Source of the DNA: Chelonobacter sp050613185
GTDB taxonomy: Bacteria; Pseudomonadota; Gammaproteobacteria; Enterobacterales; Pasteurellaceae
Assembly: GCF_050613185.1 (NCBI RefSeq)
Contig: NZ_CP192511.1
Coordinates: 1,612,001 to 1,676,000 of the forward strand
Direction of reading: 5' to 3'
DNA length: 64,000 nucleotides
The first letter of the stretch is position 1, and every line of letters begins with the position of its first letter. Positions 26,962 to 36,303 of the stretch are shown piece after piece. The notes under the pieces are model-generated. The model was not told the DNA's origin. It was given only the letters and a program-made list of their open reading frames with translations, and ran no database searches. The position numbers and the translations under genes are program-made.

Positions 26962-26988
26962 CAAAAGTGCGGTTTGACCGCACTTTTG
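26962..26988 (+). terminator. USS-dyad terminator after mrcA
   Basis: CAAAAGTGCGGT and ACCGCACTTTTG form a perfect 12-bp stem around a 3-base loop; both arms are USSs. This head-to-head USS arrangement is a known terminator form in Haemophilus-type genomes. Confidence 0.8.
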
Positions 26989-27002
26989 TGTAACAAACCC
27001 AA

Positions 27003-27029
27003 TTAAAACGCCCGCATTCGCGGGCGTTT
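27003..27029 (-). terminator. Rho-independent terminator after rho
   Basis: On the minus strand AAACGCCCGC/GCGGGCGTTT (10-bp stem, 4-base loop) is followed by TTTAATT. It ends the rho transcript, convergent with mrcA. Confidence 0.85.
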
Positions 27030-27050
27030 CGGTATCAGACTTGATAGCAA

Positions 27051-28313
27051 TTACGAACGTTTCATAATATCGAAAAACTCTTCGTTGGTTTTTGCCATGG
27101 AGAGCTTGTCTATCAGGAATTCCATCGCTTCGATTTCGCCCATCGGGTGTACGATTTTGCGTAGAATCCACATTTTTTGCAGCTCGTCCGGCGTGGTGAG
27201 CAGCTCTTCTTTACGTGTGCCGGAGCGGTTGAAGTCAATCGCCGGGAATACGCGTTTTTCCGCGATTTTACGCGATAAATGCAATTCCATATTACCGGTA
27301 CCTTTAAACTCTTCGTAGATGACTTCGTCCATTTTGGAGCCGGTATCCACAAGTGCGGTAGCGATAATGGTTAAGCTGCCGCCTTCTTCTACGTTACGTG
27401 CCGCACCGAAAAAGCGTTTCGGACGGTGCAAGGCATTGGCATCCACCCCACCCGACAATACTTTGCCGGAGGCGGGCGTAACGGTGTTGTAGGCGCGGGC
27501 CAAGCGGGTGATCGAGTCTAATAGAATGACCACGTCTTTTTTATGTTCAACCAAGCGTTTGGCTTTTTCGATTACCATCTCGGCGACTTGCACATGGCGT
27601 GCCGCCGGTTCGTCGAACGTCGAGGCGACGACTTCGCCCTTGACCAAACGTTGCATTTCGGTGACCTCTTCCGGACGTTCGTCGATCAGTAACACCATCA
27701 ATACGCATTCAGGGTAGTTGTGGGTGATACTTTGCGCGATATTTTGCAGCAACATGGTTTTACCGGCTTTCGGCGGCGCCACTATCAAACCACGCTGTCC
27801 TTTACCAATCGGCGCAGCCAAATCCAATACGCGCGCGGTTAAATCTTCGGTCGAACCGTTGCCGCGCTCCATGCGCATGCGTGAGTTGGCGTGTAATGGC
27901 GTGAGGTTTTCAAACAGGATTTTGTTACGTGAGATTTCAGGACGGTCGGCATTGACTTCTTTGATTTTTAACAGCGCAAAATAGCGTTCGCCTTCTTTCG
28001 GCGGGCGGATTTTGCCTTCGATCATATCGCCGGTACGTAGGTTGAAGCGGCGGATTTGGCTTGGCGACACATAAATATCATCCGGACCAGCCAAATAAGA
28101 GCTGTCCGCCGAACGCAGGAAACCGAAACCGTCTTGCAGGATTTCCAAAACGCCTTCGCCGAAGATGTCTTCGCCGCTTTTAGAGTGTTGTTTTAAAATG
28201 GAAAAAATAATATCTTGCTTGCGTAAACGGGCTAAATTTTCTAAGCCCATCTGTTCTTCCCCGATGCGCACAAGCTCGGAGATCGGGGTGTTTTTCAGTT
28301 CTGTCAGATTCAT
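27051..28313 (-). CDS. rho: Transcription termination factor Rho
   Basis: Rho is the hexameric RNA-DNA helicase that ends many transcripts. The 420-residue protein has an N-terminal RNA-binding cold-shock-like domain (about 48-120, with the RNP motif DGFGFLRS), P-loop APPKAGKT (179-186), Walker B VVILLDSITRLARAYN and the Q-loop region. Length is exactly that usual in gamma-proteobacteria. Confidence 0.98.
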   Translation of the reverse strand: MNLTELKNTPISELVRIGEEQMGLENLARLRKQDIIFSILKQHSKSGEDIFGEGVLEILQDGFGFLRSADSSYLAGPDDIYVSPSQIRRFNLRTGDMIEGKIRPPKEGERYFALLKIKEVNADRPEISRNKILFENLTPLHANSRMRMERGNGSTEDLTARVLDLAAPIGKGQRGLIVAPPKAGKTMLLQNIAQSITHNYPECVLMVLLIDERPEEVTEMQRLVKGEVVASTFDEPAARHVQVAEMVIEKAKRLVEHKKDVVILLDSITRLARAYNTVTPASGKVLSGGVDANALHRPKRFFGAARNVEEGGSLTIIATALVDTGSKMDEVIYEEFKGTGNMELHLSRKIAEKRVFPAIDFNRSGTRKEELLTTPDELQKMWILRKIVHPMGEIEAMEFLIDKLSMAKTNEEFFDIMKRS

Positions 28314-28620
28314 AATGGAAGAATTAGTTTGATTTAAGATTAGATTAATGGAAATAAGTGAGTTTACTTATGTAGTTTAATACAGTGTGAAAAGTATGAC
28401 TCAGATTTGAGTGGCGATAAAAGTACCACTAAAAGCAGGGGCTGTCTAGCGAGAATTTATTTTTTATTGAGGATAAACGCGCAAAGTGCGGTTCAACGCA
28501 AAAAATCCGTCCTGATTTTGGCATTAAAGCAAGCACAGGCGGCTGTGTTGTGCTATCCTTGAGCGATTTTTCATAAAAAGTGCGGTTAAACAAACTTTAA
28601 GAACCGACAGAGACAGAGAT
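28314..28620. promoter_or_regulatory. Divergent region between rho and rhlB (307 bp, no gene)
   Basis: No open reading frame of note is seen. Two USSs in the same orientation lie at 28484 and 28578. An extended -10 (TGC then TATCCT, 28551-28559) about 60 bp before the rhlB start may be its promoter; no good -35 goes with it. A long leader before rho is usual because rho is autoregulated, but I see no clear attenuator hairpin. Confidence 0.45.
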
Positions 28621-29910
28621 ATGCAAACAAATAAACATTTAAGCCAAGTCCGTTTTAGCGATTTCGCCTTGAATCCGCAGGTATTAAGCGCGTTAAACGA
28701 CAGTGGTTTTGAATATTGCACCCCGATTCAGGCGTTGACGCTGCCGTTGACCCTTGCCGGGCGTGATGTAGCGGGGCAGGCGCAAACCGGTACCGGTAAG
28801 ACGATGGCGTTTTTGATTGCCACGTTCCATCAATTGTTAAGCCAACAAGCAAACAGTGAAGGGCGCTATCAACATAATCAGCCGCGTGCCTTGATTTTGG
28901 CACCGACCCGAGAGTTGGCGGTGCAGATCGATAATGACGCGGAAAAATTGGCGGCAGCCACGGGTTTAAAAACCGCACTTGCCTATGGCGGCGACGGTTA
29001 TGATAAACAGCTGAAAGCGATTGAAAACGGCGTGGATATCTTGATTGGTACAACCGGGCGGGTGATTGATTATGTTAAGCAAGGCATTATCAATTTGGAT
29101 AAAATTCAGGTGGTGGTGCTGGACGAAGCGGATCGGATGTTCGATTTGGGCTTTATCCGCGATATTCGCTATTTAATGCGTAAATGCCCGCCGGTACAAC
29201 AGCGTTTGACCCTGCTGTTTTCGGCGACTTTATCCTTCCGGGTGCGCGAACTGGCATTTGAAGATATGAATAATGCCGAATATGTCGAAGTCGAGCCGCT
29301 GCAAAAAACCGGACACCGGATCACCGAAGAACTGTTTTATCCGTCCAATCAAGACAAAATGCGTTTGCTGCAAACCTTGCTGGAAGAAGAGTGGCCTGAG
29401 CGTTGCATTATTTTCGCCAACACCAAACATCAATGTGAAAATATTTGGGGGCATTTGGCAGCGGACGGACATCGGGTCGGCTTGCTGACCGGCGATGTGG
29501 CGCAGAAAAAGCGTTTGGCATTATTGGAAAAATTCACCCAAGGTGAGTTGGATATTTTGGTGGCGACCGATGTGGCGGCGCGCGGCTTGCATATCCCGGC
29601 GGTGACCCATGTGTTCAACTACGATTTGCCGGACGATTGCGAAGATTATGTACACCGTATCGGGCGCACCGGCCGTGCCGGCGAAAGCGGCAAATCGGTC
29701 AGCTTTGCCTGTGAAGCCTACGCCATGAATTTACCCGCGATTGAAGAATATATCGATCACAGCATTCCGGTCAGTCAATATGATACTGAAGCATTGCTGC
29801 AAGATCTGCCGAAACCGCTGCGTTTGCGCCGTAGCGGCAGTGCGACCGGTAATCGTACCAATCAAAAACGCGGTAATAACATGAATAATCGCAAAGCGAG
29901 AGCGCGTTAA
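28621..29910 (+). CDS. rhlB: ATP-dependent RNA helicase RhlB
   Basis: A DEAD-box helicase of the RNA degradosome. All motifs are in place: Q motif with CTPIQ, motif I AQTGTGKT (54-61), motif II DEAD (168-171), SAT at about 201-203, and VI HRIGRTGRAG near 343. The long identical blocks typical of RhlB, such as VEPLQKTGHRITEELFYPSN and LTGDVAQKKRL, distinguish it from SrmB and RhlE. The basic C-terminal tail is short. It is adjacent to rho, as in E. coli. Confidence 0.95.
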   Translation: MQTNKHLSQVRFSDFALNPQVLSALNDSGFEYCTPIQALTLPLTLAGRDVAGQAQTGTGKTMAFLIATFHQLLSQQANSEGRYQHNQPRALILAPTRELAVQIDNDAEKLAAATGLKTALAYGGDGYDKQLKAIENGVDILIGTTGRVIDYVKQGIINLDKIQVVVLDEADRMFDLGFIRDIRYLMRKCPPVQQRLTLLFSATLSFRVRELAFEDMNNAEYVEVEPLQKTGHRITEELFYPSNQDKMRLLQTLLEEEWPERCIIFANTKHQCENIWGHLAADGHRVGLLTGDVAQKKRLALLEKFTQGELDILVATDVAARGLHIPAVTHVFNYDLPDDCEDYVHRIGRTGRAGESGKSVSFACEAYAMNLPAIEEYIDHSIPVSQYDTEALLQDLPKPLRLRRSGSATGNRTNQKRGNNMNNRKARAR

Positions 29911-29945
29911 GATTTTTTTAAGCATAAGTGCGGTATACTCACACG

Positions 29946-29992
29946 AGGTCTGTTTATCTTGCCCGAACAACGATAAACAGACCTTGTTGTTT
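29946..29992 (+). terminator. Terminator after rhlB
   Basis: AGGTCTGTTTATC pairs with GATAAACAGACCT (13-bp perfect stem, 13-base loop), then TGTTGTTT. Confidence 0.7.
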
Positions 29993-30072
29993 GGCGTTTA
30001 CGGCAACTATGCTAAAATCTGCGCTTTTCTACGCTAGATGATAAATTACACAATACTGTTACGAGGAAACTT

Positions 30073-30387
30073 TTGCAAAATTCATTAGTCAAATCAGTCA
30101 CGGCGATTTTAGATGACTTAAAAGCGAGCGACATCAGCGTGTTTGATGTGCGTAATAATAATGGTATCACCGATAATATGGTGATTTGCACCGGCACGTC
30201 CAGCCGCCATGTCGGTTCGATTGCACAAAACCTGGCGGACACTTGTAAACAGCAAGGCATTGAATCGTTCGGTTCGGAAGGGATCGAAACCGCCGATTGG
30301 GTGGTGGTTGATTTCGGGCAGTTGATTGTGCACGTAATGCAACAAGAAAGCCGCGAGCTGTATCAGTTGGAAAAACTGTGGAGCTAG
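30073..30387 (+). CDS. rsfS: Ribosomal silencing factor RsfS (TTG start)
   Basis: RsfS binds ribosomal protein L14 and blocks subunit joining in starvation. The 104-residue protein has the family core ICTGTSSRHVGSIAQ and ADWVVVDFGQLIVHVMQ. The TTG at 30073 with GAGGAAAC upstream is the only start that keeps the N-terminal helix; a TTG start is also used in E. coli. It ends one base before the rlmH start, the usual pair. Confidence 0.95.
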   Translation: MQNSLVKSVTAILDDLKASDISVFDVRNNNGITDNMVICTGTSSRHVGSIAQNLADTCKQQGIESFGSEGIETADWVVVDFGQLIVHVMQQESRELYQLEKLWS

Positions 30388-30388
30388 C

Positions 30389-30859
30389 ATGAAAATCCAA
30401 CTGATTGCGGTCGGCACCAAAATGCCGAGTTGGGTCACCAGCGGTTTTGAGGAATATCAACGCCGTTTTCCAAAAGATATGCCGTTTGAATTGATCGAAA
30501 TTGCCGCCGGTAAACGTGGTAAAAATGCCGATATTAAACGGATTTTGGAAAAAGAGGGCGAGCAAATGCTTGCCGCTTGTGGCAAAAACAGCCTGATCGT
30601 GACGCTGGATATTCCGGGTAAAGCATGGACAACCCCGCAATTAGCCGAGCAGTTGGAAAGCTGGAAAAATGACGGGCGTGATGTCTGTTTGTTAATCGGC
30701 GGCCCTGAAGGGCTATCGCCGCAATGCAAACAAGCGGCGGAACGCAGTTGGTCGCTGTCGCCATTGACCTTGCCGCACCCATTGGTGCGGGTGGTGGTGG
30801 CCGAGAGTTTGTATCGGGCGTGGAGTGTGACCACCAATCACCCGTATCACCGTGAGTAG
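30389..30859 (+). CDS. rlmH: 23S rRNA pseudouridine-1915 N3-methyltransferase RlmH
   Basis: RlmH is a SPOUT methyltransferase acting on pseudouridine 1915 of 23S rRNA. The 156-residue protein has the SAM-binding knot LLIGGPEGLSP and the C-terminal RVVVAESLYRAWSVTTNHPYHRE that is almost invariant. Translationally coupled to rsfS. Confidence 0.97.
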   Translation: MKIQLIAVGTKMPSWVTSGFEEYQRRFPKDMPFELIEIAAGKRGKNADIKRILEKEGEQMLAACGKNSLIVTLDIPGKAWTTPQLAEQLESWKNDGRDVCLLIGGPEGLSPQCKQAAERSWSLSPLTLPHPLVRVVVAESLYRAWSVTTNHPYHRE

Positions 30860-30959
30860 CGAATAAAATGCGACTTTTCTACTGCGTTACTATACCTTGC
30901 CGTACTACCTGTACTGTCTGCGGTATAGCGCCTTGTATAAAAGCCGCATTTTATCCGCT
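30858..30959. repeat. About 102-bp palindromic (MITE-like) element
   Basis: The outer arms, AGCGAATAAAATGCGACTTTT (less its last base, 20 shown as AGCGAATAAAATGCGACTTT) on the left and the inverse of AAAAGCCGCATTTTATCCGC on the right, pair at about 19 of 21 positions. Inside are further inverted stretches (CTATACC/GGTATAG). It begins inside the rlmH stop codon and separates rlmH from mrdA. No USS inside. Confidence 0.65.
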
Positions 30960-31009
30960 ACCGTTGGATAAGCAGTAAAAGTAAACAGAAAAGAAAAATA
31001 GAATTAACC

Positions 31010-32935
31010 ATGGCAAAAGAGATTATTCGAGACAACAAGGCGGAGCAGAACCTGTTTTTACGGCGGGTGCTGGTGGCGTTTCTGGGGGTTTTGTTGCTGT
31101 TGTCGATTCTGTTGCTGAACAACTATAATTTGCAAGTGCGGGATTACGATAATTATCAAACCCGCTCGAACGGTAACCGGATTAAATTACTGCCGGTAGC
31201 GCCGACCCGTGGGCTGATTTATGACCGCAATAATAAGGTGTTGGCGGAAAATTTGACCTTTTTCGGTTTGTATATTGTGCCGGAAAAAACCGAAAATTTG
31301 CAGCAGACTTATCAACAGTTACGCCAAATCGTCGGTTTGACCGATGAGGATATCGAAGCCTTTGCCAAGGAACGACGCCGCAATTCGCGTTATACGCCGA
31401 TTTTGTTAAAAGCGGACTTAACCGAAGAACAAATCGCGCGTTTTGCGGTGGATCAACATAATTTCCCAAGTTTGGAAATTCGCCCTTACTTTAAGCGGCA
31501 TTATCCCTATGGTGAAGATCTGACGCATATTCTAGGTTATGTTGCCAAAATTAATGATAAAGATGTCGAGCGGTTGAAAGACGAAGACAAATTGGCGAAT
31601 TATGCCGGCACCACCGATATAGGTAAGTTGGGAATCGAACGTTATTACGAAGAACAACTGCATGGCGAAGTCGGTTTTGAGGAAGTGGAAGTGAATAACC
31701 GCGGCAAGGTGATCCGCACGTTGCGCCAACAGCCGGCGGTGTCGGGCAAGAGTATTAAGCTGACGATTGATTTGGATTTGCAACGTTATATCCGCCAGTT
31801 ATTGGATGGACGCCGCGGAGCGATTGTCGCCCTTGACCCGCGTGATAACAGCGTGTTGGCGATGGTGTCGAGCCCAAGTTATGATAACAATTTGTTTGTC
31901 GGCGGGATTTCATCGGCGAATTACAATGCGTTATTGAATGATCCGGATCGTCCGCTGTACAGCCGTACCACGCAAGGGGCGTTTCCGCCGGCGTCGACGG
32001 TCAAGCCGTTTATTGCGGTGGCGGCGTTACAGGACGGGATTATTACCACCAATACCACGATGTTTGATCCGGGGTATTGGGTGCTGCCCGGAACGGAAAG
32101 ACGTTATCGCGACTGGTTAAAGAGCGGTCATGGGCGGGTGAATTTAAATAAAGCGATTATGGAATCGGCGGATACCTATTTTTATCAGCTGATTTACGAT
32201 ATGGGCATTAACCGTTTTTCCGAGTGGATGAAACGTTTCGGTTTCGGCATGCCGACCGGAGTGGATATTCGTGAGGAAACCAGCGGCGTAATGCCGACGC
32301 GCGAATGGAAACAGCAACGTTATAAAAAACCGTGGGTGATCGGCGATACGATTCCGGTCGGGATCGGACAGGGTTATTGGACGGCAACGCCGTTGCAGGT
32401 GACCAAAGCGTTAAGCGTGTTGATTAATAACGGACGGGTTGATACACCGCACTTTATGCAACACATTATCGGTAACGAAATTGAACCCTATCGTGATCCG
32501 AAACCGTATGAGGACATTAGCGGGGTGCCGCTAGCCTATTGGAACGCGGCAAAGAGCGGTATGTATAATGTGCTATACGGCAGCAGCGGCACGGCGAAAA
32601 AAGCCTTCGCCAATATGTCTTATCTGGCGGCAGGCAAATCAGGTACCGCGCAGGTGTTTGGTTTAAAAGAAAATCAAAAATACGACGCGTCGAACTTGGC
32701 ATCGCATTTGCATGATCATGCGTGGTTTATTGCGTATGCGCCGTATGAAAACCCTAAAATCGCCTTATCGGTATTTTTAGAAAATGCCGGCGGCGGTTCC
32801 AGCCAAGCAGCGCCGGTTGCGCGGGCAATTATGGATTATTATTTACTGGATATGGGACAGTTGAAACAACAAACGGCAAGTGAAAGTGCGGTGGCGGACG
32901 AGCAAAGCGCAACTGACGCAGGAGGCGCACAATGA
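31010..32935 (+). CDS. mrdA: Penicillin-binding protein 2 (elongation transpeptidase)
   Basis: PBP2 cross-links peptidoglycan in the rod-shape elongasome with RodA. The 641-residue protein has one membrane anchor (about 18-40), a dimerisation domain with VAPTRGLIYDRNN and a transpeptidase domain: SxxK in PASTVKPF (about 326-333), SAD (about 384-386) and KSGTAQ (about 543-548). The end overlaps rodA by 4 bp. A USS lies near the C-terminus in the ESAV codons. Confidence 0.97.
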   Translation: MAKEIIRDNKAEQNLFLRRVLVAFLGVLLLLSILLLNNYNLQVRDYDNYQTRSNGNRIKLLPVAPTRGLIYDRNNKVLAENLTFFGLYIVPEKTENLQQTYQQLRQIVGLTDEDIEAFAKERRRNSRYTPILLKADLTEEQIARFAVDQHNFPSLEIRPYFKRHYPYGEDLTHILGYVAKINDKDVERLKDEDKLANYAGTTDIGKLGIERYYEEQLHGEVGFEEVEVNNRGKVIRTLRQQPAVSGKSIKLTIDLDLQRYIRQLLDGRRGAIVALDPRDNSVLAMVSSPSYDNNLFVGGISSANYNALLNDPDRPLYSRTTQGAFPPASTVKPFIAVAALQDGIITTNTTMFDPGYWVLPGTERRYRDWLKSGHGRVNLNKAIMESADTYFYQLIYDMGINRFSEWMKRFGFGMPTGVDIREETSGVMPTREWKQQRYKKPWVIGDTIPVGIGQGYWTATPLQVTKALSVLINNGRVDTPHFMQHIIGNEIEPYRDPKPYEDISGVPLAYWNAAKSGMYNVLYGSSGTAKKAFANMSYLAAGKSGTAQVFGLKENQKYDASNLASHLHDHAWFIAYAPYENPKIALSVFLENAGGGSSQAAPVARAIMDYYLLDMGQLKQQTASESAVADEQSATDAGGAQ

Positions 32936-34047
32936 GCGAACCAAAAACCGTCTTCAGCAGCTTATGGCAGCGTTTTCATTTGGATTTTTGGTTGTTGCTG
33001 GGCTTGTTGGTGATCTCGGCTTACGGCTTGGTGGTGTTGTATAGCGCTTCCGGCGGCAGTGAGGCGATGTTCAGAAGCCGCGTGATCCAAATTTCTCTCG
33101 GTTTTATTGTGATGTTGCTAATGGCGCAGTTTCCATTACGTTTTTATGAAAAACTTGCGCCCTATTTGTATGTCGCTTGTATTATTATGCTGGTGTTGGT
33201 TGATCTGATCGGCACCACCAGCAAAGGTGCGCAACGTTGGTTAGACTTGGGCATATTTCGTTTTCAACCGTCGGAAATTGCCAAGTTGTCGGTGCCGTTA
33301 ATGGTGGCGGCTTATTTAGGGCGGCAAAAATTACCGCCGACCTTATGGCACACCATGATTGCGCTGGGCATGATTTTTGTACCGACCATTTTGGTCGCAA
33401 TACAACCGGACTTGGGCACGTCGATTTTAGTTAGCGCCTCGGGCATATTTGTTGTATTCTTAGCCGGCATGAGCTGGCGCCTGATTGCGGTGGCGGCGGT
33501 CGGATTGGCGGGTTTTATCCCGGTGATGTGGTATTTTCTGATGCATGACTATCAGCGCACACGGGTGATGACCTTACTTGATCCGGAATCCGATCCGCTG
33601 GGGGCGGGTTATCATATTATCCAATCGAAAATTGCGATTGGTTCGGGCGGAATCTTCGGTAAGGGCTGGATGCAAGGCACACAGTCGCAATTGGAATTTT
33701 TACCGGAACCGCATACGGATTTTATTTTTTCAGTGCTGAGTGAAGAGCATGGGATGGTCGGCGTGTTAGTGTTACTGGCGATCTATATGTTTATTATCAT
33801 TCGGGGCTTAATTATCGCTGCCAAAGCGCAAACTGCGGCGGGCAGGATTTTAACGGGTGCGATCACCTTAATCTTTTTTGTCTATATTTTTGTCAATATC
33901 GGAATGGTAAGCGGAATTTTGCCGGTGGTCGGCGTTCCGTTACCGCTGGTGAGTTACGGCGGAACATCCTATGTCACGCTGATGGCGGGTTTTGGATTGA
34001 TTATGTCGGTTTACAGCCATAAGCGTAGCGTAACTCACTTTAGATAA
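32932..34047 (+). CDS. rodA: Peptidoglycan polymerase RodA
   Basis: RodA is the SEDS-family glycosyltransferase partner of PBP2. The 371-residue protein has about ten membrane segments and the conserved signatures QPDLGTS and GVPLPLVSYGGTSY; the catalytic Asp is that in QPDLG. The start codon overlaps the mrdA stop, so the partners are translationally coupled. Confidence 0.97.
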   Translation: MSEPKTVFSSLWQRFHLDFWLLLGLLVISAYGLVVLYSASGGSEAMFRSRVIQISLGFIVMLLMAQFPLRFYEKLAPYLYVACIIMLVLVDLIGTTSKGAQRWLDLGIFRFQPSEIAKLSVPLMVAAYLGRQKLPPTLWHTMIALGMIFVPTILVAIQPDLGTSILVSASGIFVVFLAGMSWRLIAVAAVGLAGFIPVMWYFLMHDYQRTRVMTLLDPESDPLGAGYHIIQSKIAIGSGGIFGKGWMQGTQSQLEFLPEPHTDFIFSVLSEEHGMVGVLVLLAIYMFIIIRGLIIAAKAQTAAGRILTGAITLIFFVYIFVNIGMVSGILPVVGVPLPLVSYGGTSYVTLMAGFGLIMSVYSHKRSVTHFR

Positions 34048-34078
34048 GGCAACGAATTGCTAAAATAGGAAATTTTTT

Positions 34079-35002
34079 ATGACATTTTTAAAATCAACCG
34101 TTTATGGCTGTTTAATGATGTTGGCGTTAACCATCGGGACGGCACAGGCGGCAACCTCTACGCAAAGTTTGTTTGGGGTGAGCGGACCGAAGAAGTTGTC
34201 TTCGACCACGGCGGCGGCTAAAAGCCAGACTTATACCGTGAAGGGCAAAACCTACCAAACCCTGAATCGTGAAAAAGCAAAAGCGTATTCGATGACCGGC
34301 ACGGCCAGTTTTTACGGCGGCAAATTTAATGGTAGAAAAACCGCAAGTGGCGAGATTTATAATGAAAATTTAATGACGGCTGCGCATAAACGTTTGCCGA
34401 TACCGTCTTATGTTTTGGTAACCAATGTGAAAAACGGGCGTCAAGTCGTTGTACGGGTCAATGATCGCGGACCTTTTGTCGGGGATCGTAAAATCGATTT
34501 GTCGAAAGCCGCCGCCAAAGAATTGGGGATGTTGCGAAAAGGCACGGCACAGGTCAAAATGGAAGTGGTACATGTCGATAAAAATGGTCAAATCAGTGGA
34601 CCGGGCGGAGAAAAATTAATCCGGTTGGCAAAAAATAAAAATTTACCGCTGCCGAAAGACAATCAACAAGCCAGTGTGCAAATTGCCAAGGCAAAAGCGG
34701 TCGCGGCGGATAAAACGGATCTCGTGACGGCAAGCCGCGGAGATAAACCGCTCGCGGAAAATGGCGCAAGTAATTTGGCGTATGAACTGCAAAGTGTCAA
34801 TTTAGATAGCGATACTGAAGCAAAAGCGCTGATTGCCCAGCTTTCGATGAAAAATGTGAACAGTGAAATTATTAAAGAGGGCCGCAATTTCAAAGTGAAA
34901 TTCGGACCGCTTGATTCGCGCGAAAAAGTGAACCAACTGAAAACCGAGTTGGTGCAAAACGGTCAACACAACAATATTTTATACTCTTACAACGCTCAAT
35001 AA
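34079..35002 (+). CDS. rlpA: Septal-ring lytic transglycosylase RlpA
   Basis: RlpA cleaves denuded glycan strands, or acts as a septal-ring protein. The 307-residue precursor has a signal peptide ending AQA (about residue 23). The double-psi beta-barrel domain (about 75-165) includes ASFYGGKFNGRKTASGE, then MTAAHKRLP and VRVNDRGPF with the expected catalytic Glu/His/Asp residues. The C-terminal SPOR domain (about 235-307) binds denuded glycan. No lipobox cysteine is seen, unlike E. coli RlpA. AGGAAATTTTTT precedes the ATG. Confidence 0.93.
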   Translation: MTFLKSTVYGCLMMLALTIGTAQAATSTQSLFGVSGPKKLSSTTAAAKSQTYTVKGKTYQTLNREKAKAYSMTGTASFYGGKFNGRKTASGEIYNENLMTAAHKRLPIPSYVLVTNVKNGRQVVVRVNDRGPFVGDRKIDLSKAAAKELGMLRKGTAQVKMEVVHVDKNGQISGPGGEKLIRLAKNKNLPLPKDNQQASVQIAKAKAVAADKTDLVTASRGDKPLAENGASNLAYELQSVNLDSDTEAKALIAQLSMKNVNSEIIKEGRNFKVKFGPLDSREKVNQLKTELVQNGQHNNILYSYNAQ

Positions 35003-35020
35003 CGAAGGATTTTGTTTGCT

Positions 35021-36202
35021 ATGTTTTATCGACGTCAATTGAAAACAACCTTGTTGGCAACGGCTTTACTGACATCCGCGCCGATATTTGCCTCCGAGGT
35101 AATCGAATTTAATGTGGCACCGCCACAGCTGAATGCACAAACCTATATTTTGATGGATTATCATACCGGTGCGGTGTTGGCGGCGAAAGCGCCGGATCAA
35201 CGCCAAGCCCCGGCAAGTTTGACTAAAATTATGACCAGTTATGTGGTCGGCGATGCGATTCGACAAGGTAAAATTCGTAACGATGACATAGTCACGGTGA
35301 GTAAAAATGCTTGGGGCAAAAATTTCCCGGGTTCGTCTAAAATGTTTTTGAACGTCAATCAGCAAGTCAGCGTGAAAGATCTGAATTACGGAATTATCAT
35401 TGCCTCCGGCAATGATGCCTGTGTGGCGATCGCCGAGCATTTAGCCGGCACGGAAAAGAATTTCATTGACATCATGAACCAATACGTACAGAAATTTGGG
35501 CTGAAAAATACCCGTTTTGCTACGGTGCACGGCTTGGATGCGGAAAATCAATACTCTTCAGCCAGAGATATGGCGATCATGGCATCGCATATGATTCGTG
35601 ATTTGCCGGAAGAATATGCGATTCACTCAGAAAAAGAGTTTACTTTTAATAAAATTAAACAACAAAACCGCAACGGTCTTTTATCGGACAAAACCTTGAA
35701 CGTGGACGGCATGAAAACCGGGCATACCGATCAGGCCGGTTATAATTTGGTTGCGTCGGCAGTTGAAGGCGATACCCGTTTCATTAGCGTCGTCATGGGC
35801 GTGCCGACGATCAAAGGGCGTGAAGTCGAAACCAAAAAACTGTTGCAATGGGGTTTCAATAACTTTGAAACCTTGAAACCGTTAGCCGCCGGCACAGTGG
35901 TGTCCGAGCAAAGCGTGTATTACGGCAAGGAAAATAAGGTCAAATTGGGGACGATCGACGACGGCTATATCACCATTCCGAAAGGCAAGCAGGCAGAGTT
36001 GAAAGCGCGTTATGAACTGAGCAAAAAATACTTGGAAGCCCCGCTACAGAAAGGTGATGTGGTCGGCACCGTGGTTTACCAGTTGGATGGCAAAGATGTC
36101 GCCACCGTGAATTTGCAGGTGCTTGAGCCGGTGGAGGAAGCCGGTTTCTTCGGCAAAATCATCGATTGGATTATTTTGACGGTGAAAAGCCTGTTTAGTT
36201 AA
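35021..36202 (+). CDS. dacA: D-alanyl-D-alanine carboxypeptidase (PBP5/6 type)
   Basis: DacA trims the terminal D-alanine of the stem peptide. The ATG at 35021 gives 393 residues: signal peptide ending IFA (about residue 25), active-site SxxK in PASLTKIM (about 62-69), SGN (about 128-130) and KTG in GMKTGHTD. The C-terminal amphipathic helix GFFGKIIDWIILTVKSLFS anchors it to the membrane. A TTG three codons upstream is the alternative start. Confidence 0.96.
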   Translation: MFYRRQLKTTLLATALLTSAPIFASEVIEFNVAPPQLNAQTYILMDYHTGAVLAAKAPDQRQAPASLTKIMTSYVVGDAIRQGKIRNDDIVTVSKNAWGKNFPGSSKMFLNVNQQVSVKDLNYGIIIASGNDACVAIAEHLAGTEKNFIDIMNQYVQKFGLKNTRFATVHGLDAENQYSSARDMAIMASHMIRDLPEEYAIHSEKEFTFNKIKQQNRNGLLSDKTLNVDGMKTGHTDQAGYNLVASAVEGDTRFISVVMGVPTIKGREVETKKLLQWGFNNFETLKPLAAGTVVSEQSVYYGKENKVKLGTIDDGYITIPKGKQAELKARYELSKKYLEAPLQKGDVVGTVVYQLDGKDVATVNLQVLEPVEEAGFFGKIIDWIILTVKSLFS

Positions 36203-36256
36203 TCCAAATCATCACCTTGAATTTAGGCGCGCTAAACACCACGTATAAATACATTC

Positions 36257-36279
36257 AAATCCCTGCCTGGCAGGGATTT
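36257..36279 (+). terminator. Hairpin after dacA
   Basis: AAATCCCTGCC pairs with GGCAGGGATTT; then CTCAATA. The stem is strong, but the T-run is part of the stem, so termination strength is uncertain. Confidence 0.55.
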
Positions 36280-36303
36280 CTCAATAAAGAACAGGAATAA
36301 AAA

